DNA of 64,000 nucleotides from assembly GCF_004339025.1 (NCBI RefSeq), contig NZ_SMFT01000002.1, forward strand, positions 140,276-204,275. Reading direction: 5' to 3'. A program made the translations under genes and the position numbers. Shown here piece after piece: positions 1 through 8,337 of this stretch. This stretch comes from Volucribacter psittacicida. GTDB taxonomy: Bacteria > Pseudomonadota > Gammaproteobacteria > Enterobacterales > Pasteurellaceae. The notes under the pieces were generated by a model. The model did no database searches and had not been told where the DNA came from. It saw nothing but the letters and a program-made list of their open reading frames with translations. Position 1 is the stretch's first letter. The number at the start of each line of letters is the position of its first letter.

Positions 1-1226
1 ACACCATCTTTGATTTCTTGAGCGTTAATGTAGCCATCTGCTGCGTCTGGAATAGACAATGATGGTGCGCCTGATACACCATCAATTTTTGATGTTTTAG
101 TCTCTTTGCTTTTATTATTATATGGATCAGTACCTGTTGCAGTGATCGTCGTTTCATCTTTTACTTCGTCAGGAGGTAAAGTCACTTTCCCAGTTGTTGG
201 ATCTAATGTAACACCACTCGGTAAATTCTCTTCCGAAGTCCAATTACCAGTATCACTGTCTTTATTTAATATTATTGTTTTTGATTCACCATCTTCGTTA
301 GTATATTCAATAACGAGTTTAGTATTATCTTCACCTGGTTTTACTACAACTTGACCATTATTTTGTGTGTCAACATTAGGTTTATCCGCCTGATCTGGCG
401 TTGAATCATCTACTTGTGCAGTTGAGGTTACAGAACTTGAATTATTTGCTGCATCAGTACCTGTTGCAGTTACAGTGGTTTTATCTTTTACTGCTTCAGG
501 TGCTAAAGTAATTGTTCCAGTGCTAGGATCTAATGTAACGCCATTTGGTAAAGTATCTTCAGATGTCCAACTACCATCACTGCCTTTATTTACAGTAATC
601 GTTTTTTGATCACCATTTTCATCGGTATATTCAACAACCAATTTCGTATTATCTGCGCCAGGAGCAACAATCACCTTGCCACCTTTTTGTGCATCAATGC
701 TTGGTTTGTCTGCTGAAGTATCCGCTGGCGCATCATTCGAGGAGCCTGATCCGCCGCCACTACCCGCAGCAATAGCAATACCCGCTACTGGAATTAATGC
801 TAATAACCACCATGGACTAAATACCCAAAATGCCCCATCTCTTTCATCGCCACCTAATACTTGTGGTTCTGCTTGGTTATTTAATAATACGCTGATAGCA
901 TCAGCTTTTTCGCCAGAAGTCGGCACATAAACATACACTTTTCCATTTTCATGCTGACCAACTAATAAATTAGTGCTTTCCGCTGTTGTATCTGTGTAAT
1001 AGTCTGTAATAACGATATCTGGTACTTGATCGCCATTTTCTAATAAGATTTGGAGATCGTTACCTACGCGTTTTGCGATGATTTTCTGTGGCGCAACGCC
1101 TGTTTGATCATCAATTAATTGGTAATTAACATTCTTTGATGCTTTGATCGTTAAGGTTTCACCATCTGCAATTTTATATTTTGAAATAACTTTTTTTGCA
1201 CTTAATACTTTTAATGTTGTTGACAT
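1..1226 (-). CDS. Giant type I-secreted adhesin (BapA/LapA-like), N-terminal part, cut by left edge
   Basis: An open frame of 408 codons starts at the ATG at 1226-1224 (AAGGAT ribosome site just upstream) and is still open at base 1. The first ~130 residues form a small beta-rich prefix domain like that of BapA-type surface adhesins. A hydrophobic stretch at about residues 130-152 (WWLLALIPVAGIAIAAG) and a Gly/Ser linker follow. Two Ig-like repeats with a period of 324 bp (108 residues) come next, each beginning DKPxxD and containing SWTSE or NWTSE, and then a different repeat type begins. No Sec signal is visible, as expected for a protein exported through a C-terminal signal by a type I system. 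The OmpA lipoprotein gene lies 33 bp upstream on the same strand, and the matching exporter genes are divergent beyond it. Family, length and the RTX-type C-terminus are inferred; the rest lies outside the window. Confidence 0.85.
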   Translation of the reverse strand, partial: MSTTLKVLSAKKVISKYKIADGETLTIKASKNVNYQLIDDQTGVAPQKIIAKRVGNDLQILLENGDQVPDIVITDYYTDTTAESTNLLVGQHENGKVYVYVPTSGEKADAISVLLNNQAEPQVLGGDERDGAFWVFSPWWLLALIPVAGIAIAAGSGGGSGSSNDAPADTSADKPSIDAQKGGKVIVAPGADNTKLVVEYTDENGDQKTITVNKGSDGSWTSEDTLPNGVTLDPSTGTITLAPEAVKDKTTVTATGTDAANNSSSVTSTAQVDDSTPDQADKPNVDTQNNGQVVVKPGEDNTKLVIEYTNEDGESKTIILNKDSDTGNWTSEENLPSGVTLDPTTGKVTLPPDEVKDETTITATGTDPYNNKSKETKTSKIDGVSGAPSLSIPDAADGYINAQEIKDG

Positions 1227-1259
1227 AAATTCATCCTTTTAAATAAGTTCCTAAATAAA

Positions 1260-2132
1260 TTACTCTTGCCCAAAAACGGCGATTTCTACACGACGATTTT
1301 CGGCATTACATTGATTAATAAGAGTACGATTACCTCGATATTCTTTAGCACAATTATTGTTGAGGACATTGCTTGCACCAAAACCATTTACCTCGGTTTG
1401 AATAGAAGGGTTACTTTGTTGAATCAGGTTTGCTACTGTATTTGCCCGACGTTCAGAAAGTTTTACATTATAATTTGAGTTCCCTACAGGATCACTGTAA
1501 CCATTCACTTTTACTGAAGTCACTTTTTCCGCATTAATTTGTTGTACAAACTGTGCTAATGCCTGTTGAACATTAGCTGGTAAACTCTTTGTAGAAGATT
1601 GATCAAAACCAAAATTGACTTGATAAGTCGCGGTAACATAGTTTTGATTACTACAAGGTTTTTCAATCACTCGAGAAAGTACATTAGATTGGTATTGTAA
1701 TTGTTCAACATCCCTTTTACCTTGTTCATTATCAACAAAAGTAAATACAGGTTGTTGATTACCATTTGAGGTAACTTTAACGTAGGTAATTTGCTGGCTA
1801 GAGCTATAAAAATGGATACCCCTGGTACGATTTCCAAAATCGCGGTCTGAGGTGTAAGATGTGGAAATAAAATTTTGATTGGCACACAATTTTATGGCAC
1901 TAAATCCACCATTGAGCAATGATGTTTGATAGTCTTGGTTCACATAAACATCAATGGCTACGCCTGGTGTATTGGGTTGGCGATAAAATACAACCAAAGA
2001 TTCTCCTTGATTTAAATTATCCGCACCTACAGTTTTATCTGTAAAATTCTGCCATGTTTCTGGCGAATTATTCGCTGAACACGCGGTTAAAGCCAAGCAA
2101 GCAAAGATTGCTCCGCCAAGTTTTAGTCGCAT
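1260..2132 (-). CDS. OmpA-family peptidoglycan-binding lipoprotein of the adhesin locus
   Basis: 290 residues. The N-terminus is a lipoprotein signal with lipobox LTAC (Cys18), so it should be an outer-membrane lipoprotein. Residues ~170-290 form an OmpA C-terminal domain (VNFGFDQSS at its start, LSERRANTV in the middle, ENRRVEIAV at the end) that binds peptidoglycan. The middle third has no domain I recognise. The start has a good ribosome site (GAGGAG). It precedes the adhesin by 33 bp and probably shares its transcript. OmpA-like genes accompany type I adhesin exporters in other gammaproteobacteria such as Acinetobacter Bap loci, so a role in anchoring the adhesin or the TolC channel to the wall is a reasonable inference. 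Confidence 0.85.
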   Translation of the reverse strand: MRLKLGGAIFACLALTACSANNSPETWQNFTDKTVGADNLNQGESLVVFYRQPNTPGVAIDVYVNQDYQTSLLNGGFSAIKLCANQNFISTSYTSDRDFGNRTRGIHFYSSSQQITYVKVTSNGNQQPVFTFVDNEQGKRDVEQLQYQSNVLSRVIEKPCSNQNYVTATYQVNFGFDQSSTKSLPANVQQALAQFVQQINAEKVTSVKVNGYSDPVGNSNYNVKLSERRANTVANLIQQSNPSIQTEVNGFGASNVLNNNCAKEYRGNRTLINQCNAENRRVEIAVFGQE

Positions 2133-2517
2133 AATAAGCTCCTCATAACTATACTCAAGATTTACTGAAAAATTTATAAAAATAAAAACACAAGCCTACA
2201 AAAAACATTATCCTAACTAATGAACAACATAAAAAACAACAATCAGAAAAACAATGTATTAAATAAAACCTGTGTTAATAATATGTAAAGTGAATAAAAA
2301 TAGCGTAATTATAGAGAAAACAATATTTATCATTCTACCCCCCCCCCCCTCAAACTTTACCAAACTTTACTTAACAAAAACTCTACATACATTATTCTCC
2401 CTTATTTATTTCTCTTCTCTTGCAGTCATAGCCTATTTGCTATATATTCGCTTGCTGATTAATTATTAACTTACTCGTTGGGTATTTAATACTCTTACTA
2501 ATAAAATAGGTATAATT
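2133..2517. promoter_or_regulatory. Divergent intergenic region of the adhesin/exporter locus
   Basis: 385 bp of very AT-rich DNA separate the leftward OmpA-adhesin genes from the rightward exporter genes and must hold both promoters. A TATAAT-like hexamer for the leftward direction lies at 2308-2313 (complement). A C12 run at 2338-2349 sits between the two. I cannot assign -35 boxes with confidence. A 65-codon frame at 2272-2469 reads through the C tract but shows no features of a real gene. Confidence 0.5.
2338..2349. repeat. Homopolymeric C12 tract (candidate phase-variation tract)
   Basis: Twelve consecutive C lie in an otherwise AT-rich intergenic region, 168 bp before the TolC-like start and 205 bp before the OmpA lipoprotein start. 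Tracts of this length in Pasteurellaceae typically slip during replication. Here a length change could alter promoter geometry for either transcript. A role in expression is inferred, not seen. Confidence 0.75.
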
Positions 2518-3768
2518 ATGAAACTTTCCCCTTTTACGCGTTTAAATAAGTTGTTACTTTGTTTACCCTTTTTACTTTTCTTACCTAAAAGCCTCGCCAA
2601 CGAAACCGTATTAAAAGACGTTATCAAGCGTTCTTTAAGCCAAGATCCGAAAATCTTGTTGGCACAAAGTGAAAAGATGATTGCAGAAAGCCAAGTGGAG
2701 CAGGAAAAATCGGATCATTACCCACAAATCTCAACTTTTATGCAACAAAATATCAAACAATATCATCGTTATTCTTCTACGGAAGCCTCTCATTTTGTGC
2801 CGGGGGCTCAGCTTTCCTTAAATTTATATTCTTTTGGTGCGATTGATAAACGTGTTAAAGAAGCGAAATCTAAGCGATTATTAAGTCAATTTAATATTGA
2901 GCAAACGCAAGAGGAAGTGGCTTATCGTGTCACAGAGCTTTATTTAATGGCATTGAGTAGCTTGGAACAGCTAGAGGTGTTAAAACAGGCTCATCAACGG
3001 ATTAATCAAATTATTCGGGATATTAATGTGATTTCTGATAATGACATTGGTCGTCAATCGGAGTTAGTACAAGCACAATCTCGTAAATATGAAGTTGAAC
3101 AACAAATGAATGCGGTGCAACGTGAAATTGATACCAGTATTAATCGTTTAGTTCGTTATGCCAAGCGTAATTTAAGTAGTCAAGATATTCGTGATCCTTT
3201 TAGCAAACTCAGTTTGCAACAATTAAAGCAACGTTATGGTACAGAAAAAGTCAATCCGCGTATTAAATCCTCTGAACAACAAATAGAAGTGGCTAAAGCG
3301 GGTATTGAAGCCAGTAAAGCAAGTCGTTTACCCAAATTAGACTTTGTGGCACAGGCTACTCGTGATGATCGTGTGGTTTATTTAAATATGTCTTGGGATA
3401 TTTACAATCGCCGTAATCATTATAATGTACAAGAAAATGTTGAGCGTTTAGTGTCGGCAGAAAGTGAATTAGAAGATGCCAATTTAGAAATTGCAGAACA
3501 AAAAGCCCTTTCTTTAATTAATTTTGAGCAGTATCAAAAACACGTCAATATTCTTAGCCAACAAATTAAATCGCAAAAAGAAGTGATTGATTTTTATAAA
3601 TTGCAATTTTCTATTGCGAAACGTACCCTATTGGAACTGTTAAATGCGGAGAATGAACTTTTATCAGCACAGCTGTCAAAGGTGAATTCGCAATATCAGG
3701 TACGTCATGCTGTGCTAGATTATCTCTACGCACAAGGTGCGTTAAAACAATGGGTTGATGAAAAATAA
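2518..3768 (+). CDS. TolC-family outer-membrane channel of the type I secretion system (LapE-like)
   Basis: 416 residues with an N-terminal signal peptide (hydrophobic core LLLCLPFLLFLP, cleavage likely after SLANE). The rest is the long alpha-helical, Gln/Glu-rich pattern of TolC-type outer-membrane factors, with two internally similar halves (about 30-220 and 235-410). It is shorter than E. coli TolC and close to the AggA/LapE group that exports LapA-like adhesins. It is the first gene of a rightward set with the ABC transporter (34 bp downstream) and the adaptor. The ribosome site is weak (AGG before ATAATTATG). The assembled channel would span the outer membrane and periplasm and carry the adhesin outward. 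Confidence 0.88.
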   Translation: MKLSPFTRLNKLLLCLPFLLFLPKSLANETVLKDVIKRSLSQDPKILLAQSEKMIAESQVEQEKSDHYPQISTFMQQNIKQYHRYSSTEASHFVPGAQLSLNLYSFGAIDKRVKEAKSKRLLSQFNIEQTQEEVAYRVTELYLMALSSLEQLEVLKQAHQRINQIIRDINVISDNDIGRQSELVQAQSRKYEVEQQMNAVQREIDTSINRLVRYAKRNLSSQDIRDPFSKLSLQQLKQRYGTEKVNPRIKSSEQQIEVAKAGIEASKASRLPKLDFVAQATRDDRVVYLNMSWDIYNRRNHYNVQENVERLVSAESELEDANLEIAEQKALSLINFEQYQKHVNILSQQIKSQKEVIDFYKLQFSIAKRTLLELLNAENELLSAQLSKVNSQYQVRHAVLDYLYAQGALKQWVDEK

Positions 3769-3802
3769 CTGAATAACTAAATCGTGAAATAAGTCGTAAA
3801 AA

Positions 3803-5962
3803 ATGAAAAGTATTTTTGAACAAATTGCCTTGGCGACTCAATATTTGGGTACGCCTATTTCTGTTGCCACCTTAACCGCCAATACGGTGCGTAAAGTAGG
3901 CAATAGTGCGGATTTTTCGGGTCTATGCGAGTTTTTGCGTGCCGAAGGCTTTGATAATAATATTTCAGAGCGTGCCTTAGGGGATATTCCCTCTTTAGCC
4001 ATGCCTGTGATTGCCATTTTAAAAGATCAGGAAGCGGTCTTAATTACTGAGATCCATACTGATGAACAAGGGCAACGTACTTACCGCATTATGCAAGAGG
4101 GTAACCTGTTTGCAGATATCAGTGCGGAGGAATTAGCGGCGAAATATGCGGGCTATTGCTGGTTTATTAAACCCAAAGTGATTCAAGATGTGCGTTCAGA
4201 GCTGCCTGAATATGAGCTACCTAAATCTTGGTTTTTCAAAATTATTTGGCGATTTAAGCCTTATTATTATCAGGTCATTATTGCCACCTTTATGATTAAT
4301 GTTTTGGCATTAATCAGTTCTTTATATGTGATGAATGTGTATGACCGAGTAATCCCTAACCAAGCCTACGCCACCTTATGGGTATTGAGTATTGGGGTGG
4401 TATTAGCCATTTTCTTTGAATTTATCGCTAAAACCTTGCGAGGGCATTTAACGGATATTGCGGGTAAAAAAGCAGATTTAATTATTAGTGCGATGTTATT
4501 TAGACGGGTGATGGCATTGCGTATGCAAGAAAAACCGATGTCTTCAGGTTCGTATGCCAATAATTTGCGTGATTTTGAATCGGTACGCGAATTTTTAACC
4601 AGTGCCAGTTTATTAACCTTAATTGACCTCCCTTTTTTACTGCTTTTTATTACGGTCATTAGCCTTGTGGCAGGTAAATTGGCCATTATCCCTGCCATTA
4701 TTATTCCGTTAGTGATTTTGGTTGGCTTGCTGGCACAAATTCCCCTGTCCAAAGCCATTAATGAATCTATGCGTGAATCCTCACAACGCCAAGGGCTGGC
4801 AGTAGAAGCCGTAGAGGGCTTAGAAACCTTAAAAAATAACAATGCGATGTTATGGGCACAACAACGTTGGGATCATTACACAGCGAAAAGCTCTTATTCC
4901 GCCATAAAGGTGAAGGATATTAGTAACTTTGTGATTAATACCGTTACCGCTTTACAACAACTTAACACCGTATTATTAGTGGTTTATGGCACTTACTTGA
5001 TTCATAGCGAAGATGTGGCTAGTCGCATCACTATGGGGGCGTTAATTGCGGCGGTGATTCTTTCTGGACGTGCTTTATCGCCACTGGGGCAAATTGCGGG
5101 TTTAGCCATTCGTTTCCAACAGGCTTGGATCGCCCTAAAAGGGGTGGAAATGATTGTGCAAAAGCCGATTGAGAAATCCAGCGATCGTGAATATTTAAGC
5201 CTAAAACAAGTCAAAGGAAACTTAAATTTTGCCAATGTGAGCTTTAAATATGACGAAGAAAATAACGCCGTATTAGATCAATTTAACCTCAGTATTCGTG
5301 AAGGGGAAAAAGTAGCGATTATTGGTAAAATTGGTAGCGGTAAATCCACTGCCCTAAAATTGGCGGTCAATCAATATAGCCCAACCAGTGGAACAATCAG
5401 TTTAGACGGCATTAATTTACAACAGCTTGATCCTTATTTTTTACGTAATCAAGTGTTATTACTCGAGCAAAAACCTCGTTTATTCTTAGGTACCCTCAGA
5501 GAAAATTTAGATATTTCTCGTGTTGATGGCTTTTCCAATGACCAAACCCTATTATTTGCCTTACAACGTTTAGGCTTATTAGAAATGGTTAGAAATCACC
5601 CGAAAGGTTTAGATATGCCATTAGGGGAAGATGGTTTAGGTTTATCTGGCGGACAGCGTCAAGCAGTTGCCCTTGCTCGTATGATGTTGCGTGATCCTAA
5701 AGTAGTGTTATTAGATGAACCCACCACAGGCTTTGACCAATTCCACGAAAACCAAGCCATTGCCGCCATTGATATTTGGGCGAGAAATCGTACTTTAGTG
5801 ATCGTTACCCATAGACCGCAAGTGTTACGCTTAGTGAATCGTATCGTTGTGGTGGATAACGGTAAAGTGATTATGGACGGCCCAAGAGATGCGGTATTAG
5901 CCAAACTCAACGAAAAACCAGAAGCCCCAGCAGCAGAGGCTAAACCTGTGGAAAATCATTAA
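3803..5962 (+). CDS. LapB-type type I secretion ABC transporter/permease
   Basis: 719 residues, the usual length for LapB/HlyB exporters. The N-terminal ~130 residues resemble a C39 peptidase domain but lack the catalytic Cys, so it should act as a docking domain, as in exporters of unprocessed RTX proteins. Membrane helices fill about 155-430. The nucleotide-binding domain has Walker A GKIGSGKST (508-516), signature LSGGQ (614-618), Walker B VVLLDEP (634-640) and the H-loop His670. It works as an inner-membrane dimer with the downstream HlyD adaptor and the TolC-like channel. The C-terminal tail is rich in Ala, Pro and Glu. Its substrate is inferred to be the divergently encoded adhesin. Confidence 0.92.
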   Translation: MKSIFEQIALATQYLGTPISVATLTANTVRKVGNSADFSGLCEFLRAEGFDNNISERALGDIPSLAMPVIAILKDQEAVLITEIHTDEQGQRTYRIMQEGNLFADISAEELAAKYAGYCWFIKPKVIQDVRSELPEYELPKSWFFKIIWRFKPYYYQVIIATFMINVLALISSLYVMNVYDRVIPNQAYATLWVLSIGVVLAIFFEFIAKTLRGHLTDIAGKKADLIISAMLFRRVMALRMQEKPMSSGSYANNLRDFESVREFLTSASLLTLIDLPFLLLFITVISLVAGKLAIIPAIIIPLVILVGLLAQIPLSKAINESMRESSQRQGLAVEAVEGLETLKNNNAMLWAQQRWDHYTAKSSYSAIKVKDISNFVINTVTALQQLNTVLLVVYGTYLIHSEDVASRITMGALIAAVILSGRALSPLGQIAGLAIRFQQAWIALKGVEMIVQKPIEKSSDREYLSLKQVKGNLNFANVSFKYDEENNAVLDQFNLSIREGEKVAIIGKIGSGKSTALKLAVNQYSPTSGTISLDGINLQQLDPYFLRNQVLLLEQKPRLFLGTLRENLDISRVDGFSNDQTLLFALQRLGLLEMVRNHPKGLDMPLGEDGLGLSGGQRQAVALARMMLRDPKVVLLDEPTTGFDQFHENQAIAAIDIWARNRTLVIVTHRPQVLRLVNRIVVVDNGKVIMDGPRDAVLAKLNEKPEAPAAEAKPVENH

Positions 5963-5987
5963 TGAATAAGCATAAAGAAGTATCAAA

Positions 5988-7256
5988 ATGACAGCAGAAA
6001 ATCAATCTCAAGATCAAAATCAACAACCTCAAAAAACCACCTTAGAAAAGGTGGAAAACAAAGACTTGCATTTGCTTACGGATCTGCACGCCGCAATGCA
6101 ACAGGAAAAACACACCAAAACCTTTGCCATTCTTTGGTTAATTGGGGCTTTTCTTATTGTGTTTATTATTTGGTCCTATTTCAGCAAATTAGAAGAGGTA
6201 ACGCGTGCTCAGGGAACGATTGTGCCAAGTAGCCACGAGCAAGTGATTCAAAGTTTAGATCCTGGTATCTTAAGCGAAATGTTGGTGCGAGAAGGGGATC
6301 AAGTGGAAAAAGGGCAAATCTTGCTTAAACTTGACGATACCCGTTCTTCCGCCATTTTGCGTGAAACCCAAGCCAAAGTGGATAACCTTGAAGCCACAGT
6401 GATTCGTTTAAAAGCGGAAATTAACGGCGAAGAACCCGTTTTTCCTGACAATATCCCTGAAGAAATTCAACGCCGAGAAAAAGGGGTTTATCAAGCGAAA
6501 CGTGCCGCACTGGCTGAAAGTTTGAAAAGTTTAAAAGAAAGTAAACGCCTATTAGATCGTGAAATTACCTTAACCAAACCTATTGTGGCTCGTGGTGCCA
6601 TGTCGCAGGTAGAATTATTGCGTATGGAACGTTCTTCCGCAGATTTGCAATTACAAATTAGCGAACGCCAACATAAATATATTACCGATGCCAATGCCGA
6701 ATTAGGGCGAACACAAGGCGAACTGGATCAAGCCAGAGAAAACCTTGCTATGCGTGCCGATCCTGTTGAACGCTCAATGATTCGAGCCCCACTCAAAGGG
6801 ATTGTTAAAAATATCAAAATTAACACCATTGGCGGCGTGATTTCAGCAGGGCAAGATATTATGGAGATTACCCCTTTAGAAGATACCTTGCTGGTTGAGG
6901 CCTACATTAACCCCAAAGATGTGGCTTATATTATGCCGGGTATGAAAGCGGTAGTGAAATTAACCGCCTATGACTATGCCATTTACGGCGGTTTAGACGG
7001 CGAAGTTACCTTATTAAGCCCAGGCACGTTACAGGATAAAAAAATGGGGAGCGAACTCAACCTTGATCCCAACTCCGCATTTTATCGTGTGTTAGTCCGT
7101 ACTGACGGTGCAGAACTGACCGATAAAAACGGCAAAACCTTGCCTGTTATCCCCGGTATGATCGCCACCGTAGATATTAAAACCGGCGAAAAAACCGTAT
7201 TCCAATACCTCACCAAGCCAATTACCCGAATGAAACAGGCATTACAAGAAAGATAA
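5988..7256 (+). CDS. HlyD-family periplasmic adaptor of the type I secretion system (LapC-like)
   Basis: 422 residues. A Gln-rich cytoplasmic N-terminus of ~44 residues precedes one membrane helix (residues 45-65). A lipoyl/barrel-sandwich half follows (VREGDQVEKGQILLKLDD), then a coiled-coil hairpin of about 130 residues, the second lipoyl half (MIRAPLKGIVKNI) and a beta-barrel domain, as in HlyD, PrtE and LapC. It joins the ABC transporter in the inner membrane to the TolC-like channel. It lies 25 bp after the transporter gene and is the last gene of the set. No LapG- or LapD-like genes follow within this window. Confidence 0.92.
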   Translation: MTAENQSQDQNQQPQKTTLEKVENKDLHLLTDLHAAMQQEKHTKTFAILWLIGAFLIVFIIWSYFSKLEEVTRAQGTIVPSSHEQVIQSLDPGILSEMLVREGDQVEKGQILLKLDDTRSSAILRETQAKVDNLEATVIRLKAEINGEEPVFPDNIPEEIQRREKGVYQAKRAALAESLKSLKESKRLLDREITLTKPIVARGAMSQVELLRMERSSADLQLQISERQHKYITDANAELGRTQGELDQARENLAMRADPVERSMIRAPLKGIVKNIKINTIGGVISAGQDIMEITPLEDTLLVEAYINPKDVAYIMPGMKAVVKLTAYDYAIYGGLDGEVTLLSPGTLQDKKMGSELNLDPNSAFYRVLVRTDGAELTDKNGKTLPVIPGMIATVDIKTGEKTVFQYLTKPITRMKQALQER

Positions 7257-7305
7257 CTTTTTAATCAAGTTTTATACGAAGTGCGGTCAGTTTTACAAAA
7301 ATTTC

Positions 7306-7317
7306 AGGCAGCCTGAA
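7306..7317 (+). other. 12-mer identical to the Kingella-type DNA uptake sequence dialect
   Basis: AGGCAGCCTGAA lies inside a perfect inverted repeat (TTTCAGGC-A-GCCTGAAA) just after a Haemophilus-type uptake signal (GTGCGGTCAG). To my knowledge this exact 12-mer is the uptake sequence of Kingella-group Neisseriaceae. It may also act as the hairpin terminator after the exporter genes. The sequence match is certain; the origin is inferred. Confidence 0.6.
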
Positions 7318-7414
7318 ACATAGCAAAACTGAATGCACTTCGGAAACTTCTCCGAACATTGTTTGTAATGCCAAATTGCATTACAATGACCCCATTTAGA
7401 CTAAGGAGAACATC

Positions 7415-7657
7415 ATGGCAACTGTAAACATTCGTTTAGATGATGAGTTAAAAAAACAGGCATATCTTGCCTTGCAAGAGCTGAATATGACCCCAACAGA
7501 GGCAGTAAGATTGCTGTTTCAATATGTGGCACAAAATCATCAATTCCCCATTCAAACAACGCTGTTAAATCATGAAGAAGCGGAATTATTAGAAACCGTG
7601 CGTTATCGCCTAAAACATTCGCAACAGGGGGTTAAGGTTCATTTAGATGACTTATGA
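7415..7657 (+). CDS. relB: Antitoxin RelB (RelB/DinJ family)
   Basis: 80 residues. The N-terminus (VNIRLDDELKKQAYLAL) is the ribbon-helix-helix DNA-binding motif of RelB, and the C-terminal half (EEAELLETVRYRL) is the part that wraps the toxin. Length and sequence follow E. coli RelB (79 residues) closely. It has a strong ribosome site (AAGGAG) and overlaps relE by 11 bp, so the two are translationally coupled. RelB-RelE complexes normally repress their own promoter; I could not pick out the operator. The module sits between two Neisseriaceae-type uptake 12-mers. Confidence 0.93.
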   Translation: MATVNIRLDDELKKQAYLALQELNMTPTEAVRLLFQYVAQNHQFPIQTTLLNHEEAELLETVRYRLKHSQQGVKVHLDDL

Positions 7658-7943
7658 GTTATATTTTGATCCTCGCGCCTTAAAAGAATGGCAGAAACTG
7701 GGTAAAACCGTCAAAGAACAATTCAAAAAGAAGTTGGCTAAGGTGTTACAAAATCCCAGAATAGAAGCCAATAGATTAAGTAGTTTTTCCGATTGTTATA
7801 AAATTAAACTGCGTGAGGCGGGTTATCGTTTGGTTTATCAGGTCAGAGAGAAAGAAATCGTTGTTTTTGTGATTGCTGTTGGTAAGCGAGAGAAAAATAA
7901 GGTTTATCTTGATGCAAAAACGCGGTTATTCCCAAAAGGATAA
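7647..7943 (+). CDS. relE: mRNA interferase toxin RelE
   Basis: 98 residues, starting ATG inside the end of relB. Like E. coli RelE it has the RALKEWQKLG start, the CYKIKLREAGYRLVYQV core with the catalytic Arg, and a GKREKNKVY tail that supplies the basic residues and the Tyr used for ribosome-dependent mRNA cleavage. All the family's key positions appear present, so the toxin should be active and held by RelB. The gene is followed by a hairpin at 7972-7996. Confidence 0.93.
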   Translation: MTYELYFDPRALKEWQKLGKTVKEQFKKKLAKVLQNPRIEANRLSSFSDCYKIKLREAGYRLVYQVREKEIVVFVIAVGKREKNKVYLDAKTRLFPKG

Positions 7944-7971
7944 GGGGAAAGGTCGGTCAGTTTTCCAAAAA

Positions 7972-7996
7972 TTTCAAGCAGCGAGGCTGCCTGAAA
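7972..7996 (+). terminator. Hairpin after relBE containing a Simonsiella-type uptake 12-mer
   Basis: TTTCAAGCAGC and GCTGCCTGAAA pair over 11 positions with one mismatch around a GAG loop. The right arm contains AGGCTGCCTGAA (7984-7995), to my knowledge the uptake dialect of Simonsiella-type Neisseriaceae. A degenerate Haemophilus-type signal (GGTCGGTCAG) lies just before it. Paired uptake sequences serving as terminators are known in both families. Confidence 0.6.
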
Positions 7997-8099
7997 AACT
8001 ATCTCAGCAAATCCGTCAAAAGACGTGCTAATCTTGCATGCCCTTGTGAGTTTTTCTCACTAATTCTGCTATGATATTGTTTTTTCTAAAGGAAAGAAC

Positions 8100-8324
8100 G
8101 TGAGCAATAAATTTTTACTTCCCCTGCTCTTATTGACCGCTTGTCATTCACTTCACCCCACAGCAGAGCCAATCGGTATGGCAAATCCTGCTTCAGTCTA
8201 TTGTGTAGAGCAAGGCGGACAGTCGGTAACCAAATCCGATGCACAAGGCAATGAATACGCAGAATGTCATTTGCCTGATGAGCGGGTAATCGAGGAATGG
8301 GGTTTTTATCGGCAAAATCATTAG
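8100..8324 (+). CDS. Small DUF333 lipoprotein
   Basis: 74 residues starting at GTG (AAAGGAAAG ribosome site). A short lipoprotein signal ends in lipobox LLTAC (Cys15). The remainder (NPASVYCVEQGGQ, two further Cys, then ECHLPDERVIEEW) is the DUF333 pattern seen in E. coli YoaF-type small lipoproteins. Function is not established for the family. It lies 156 bp after relE and 13 bp before the rhuM-like gene. Confidence 0.75.
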   Translation: MSNKFLLPLLLLTACHSLHPTAEPIGMANPASVYCVEQGGQSVTKSDAQGNEYAECHLPDERVIEEWGFYRQNH

Positions 8325-8337
8325 AGGATTTTTTAGC

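Noticed and set aside
640..790. IAAG sequence after the hydrophobic segment of the adhesin as a LapG cleavage site
   Set aside because: LapG sites are TAAG or PAAG within a retention module; here it is part of an Ala/Gly-rich hydrophobic stretch and no LapG gene is seen.
106..930. Rightward open frames opposite the adhesin
   Set aside because: The leftward frame is open from 1226 to the edge, with repeats, a good start and family features; the rightward frames are shadows.
2272..2469. 65-codon rightward frame that reads through the C12 tract (PPPP)
   Set aside because: Starts without a ribosome site, has no recognisable domain, overlaps the probable promoters and is explained by chance in AT-rich DNA.
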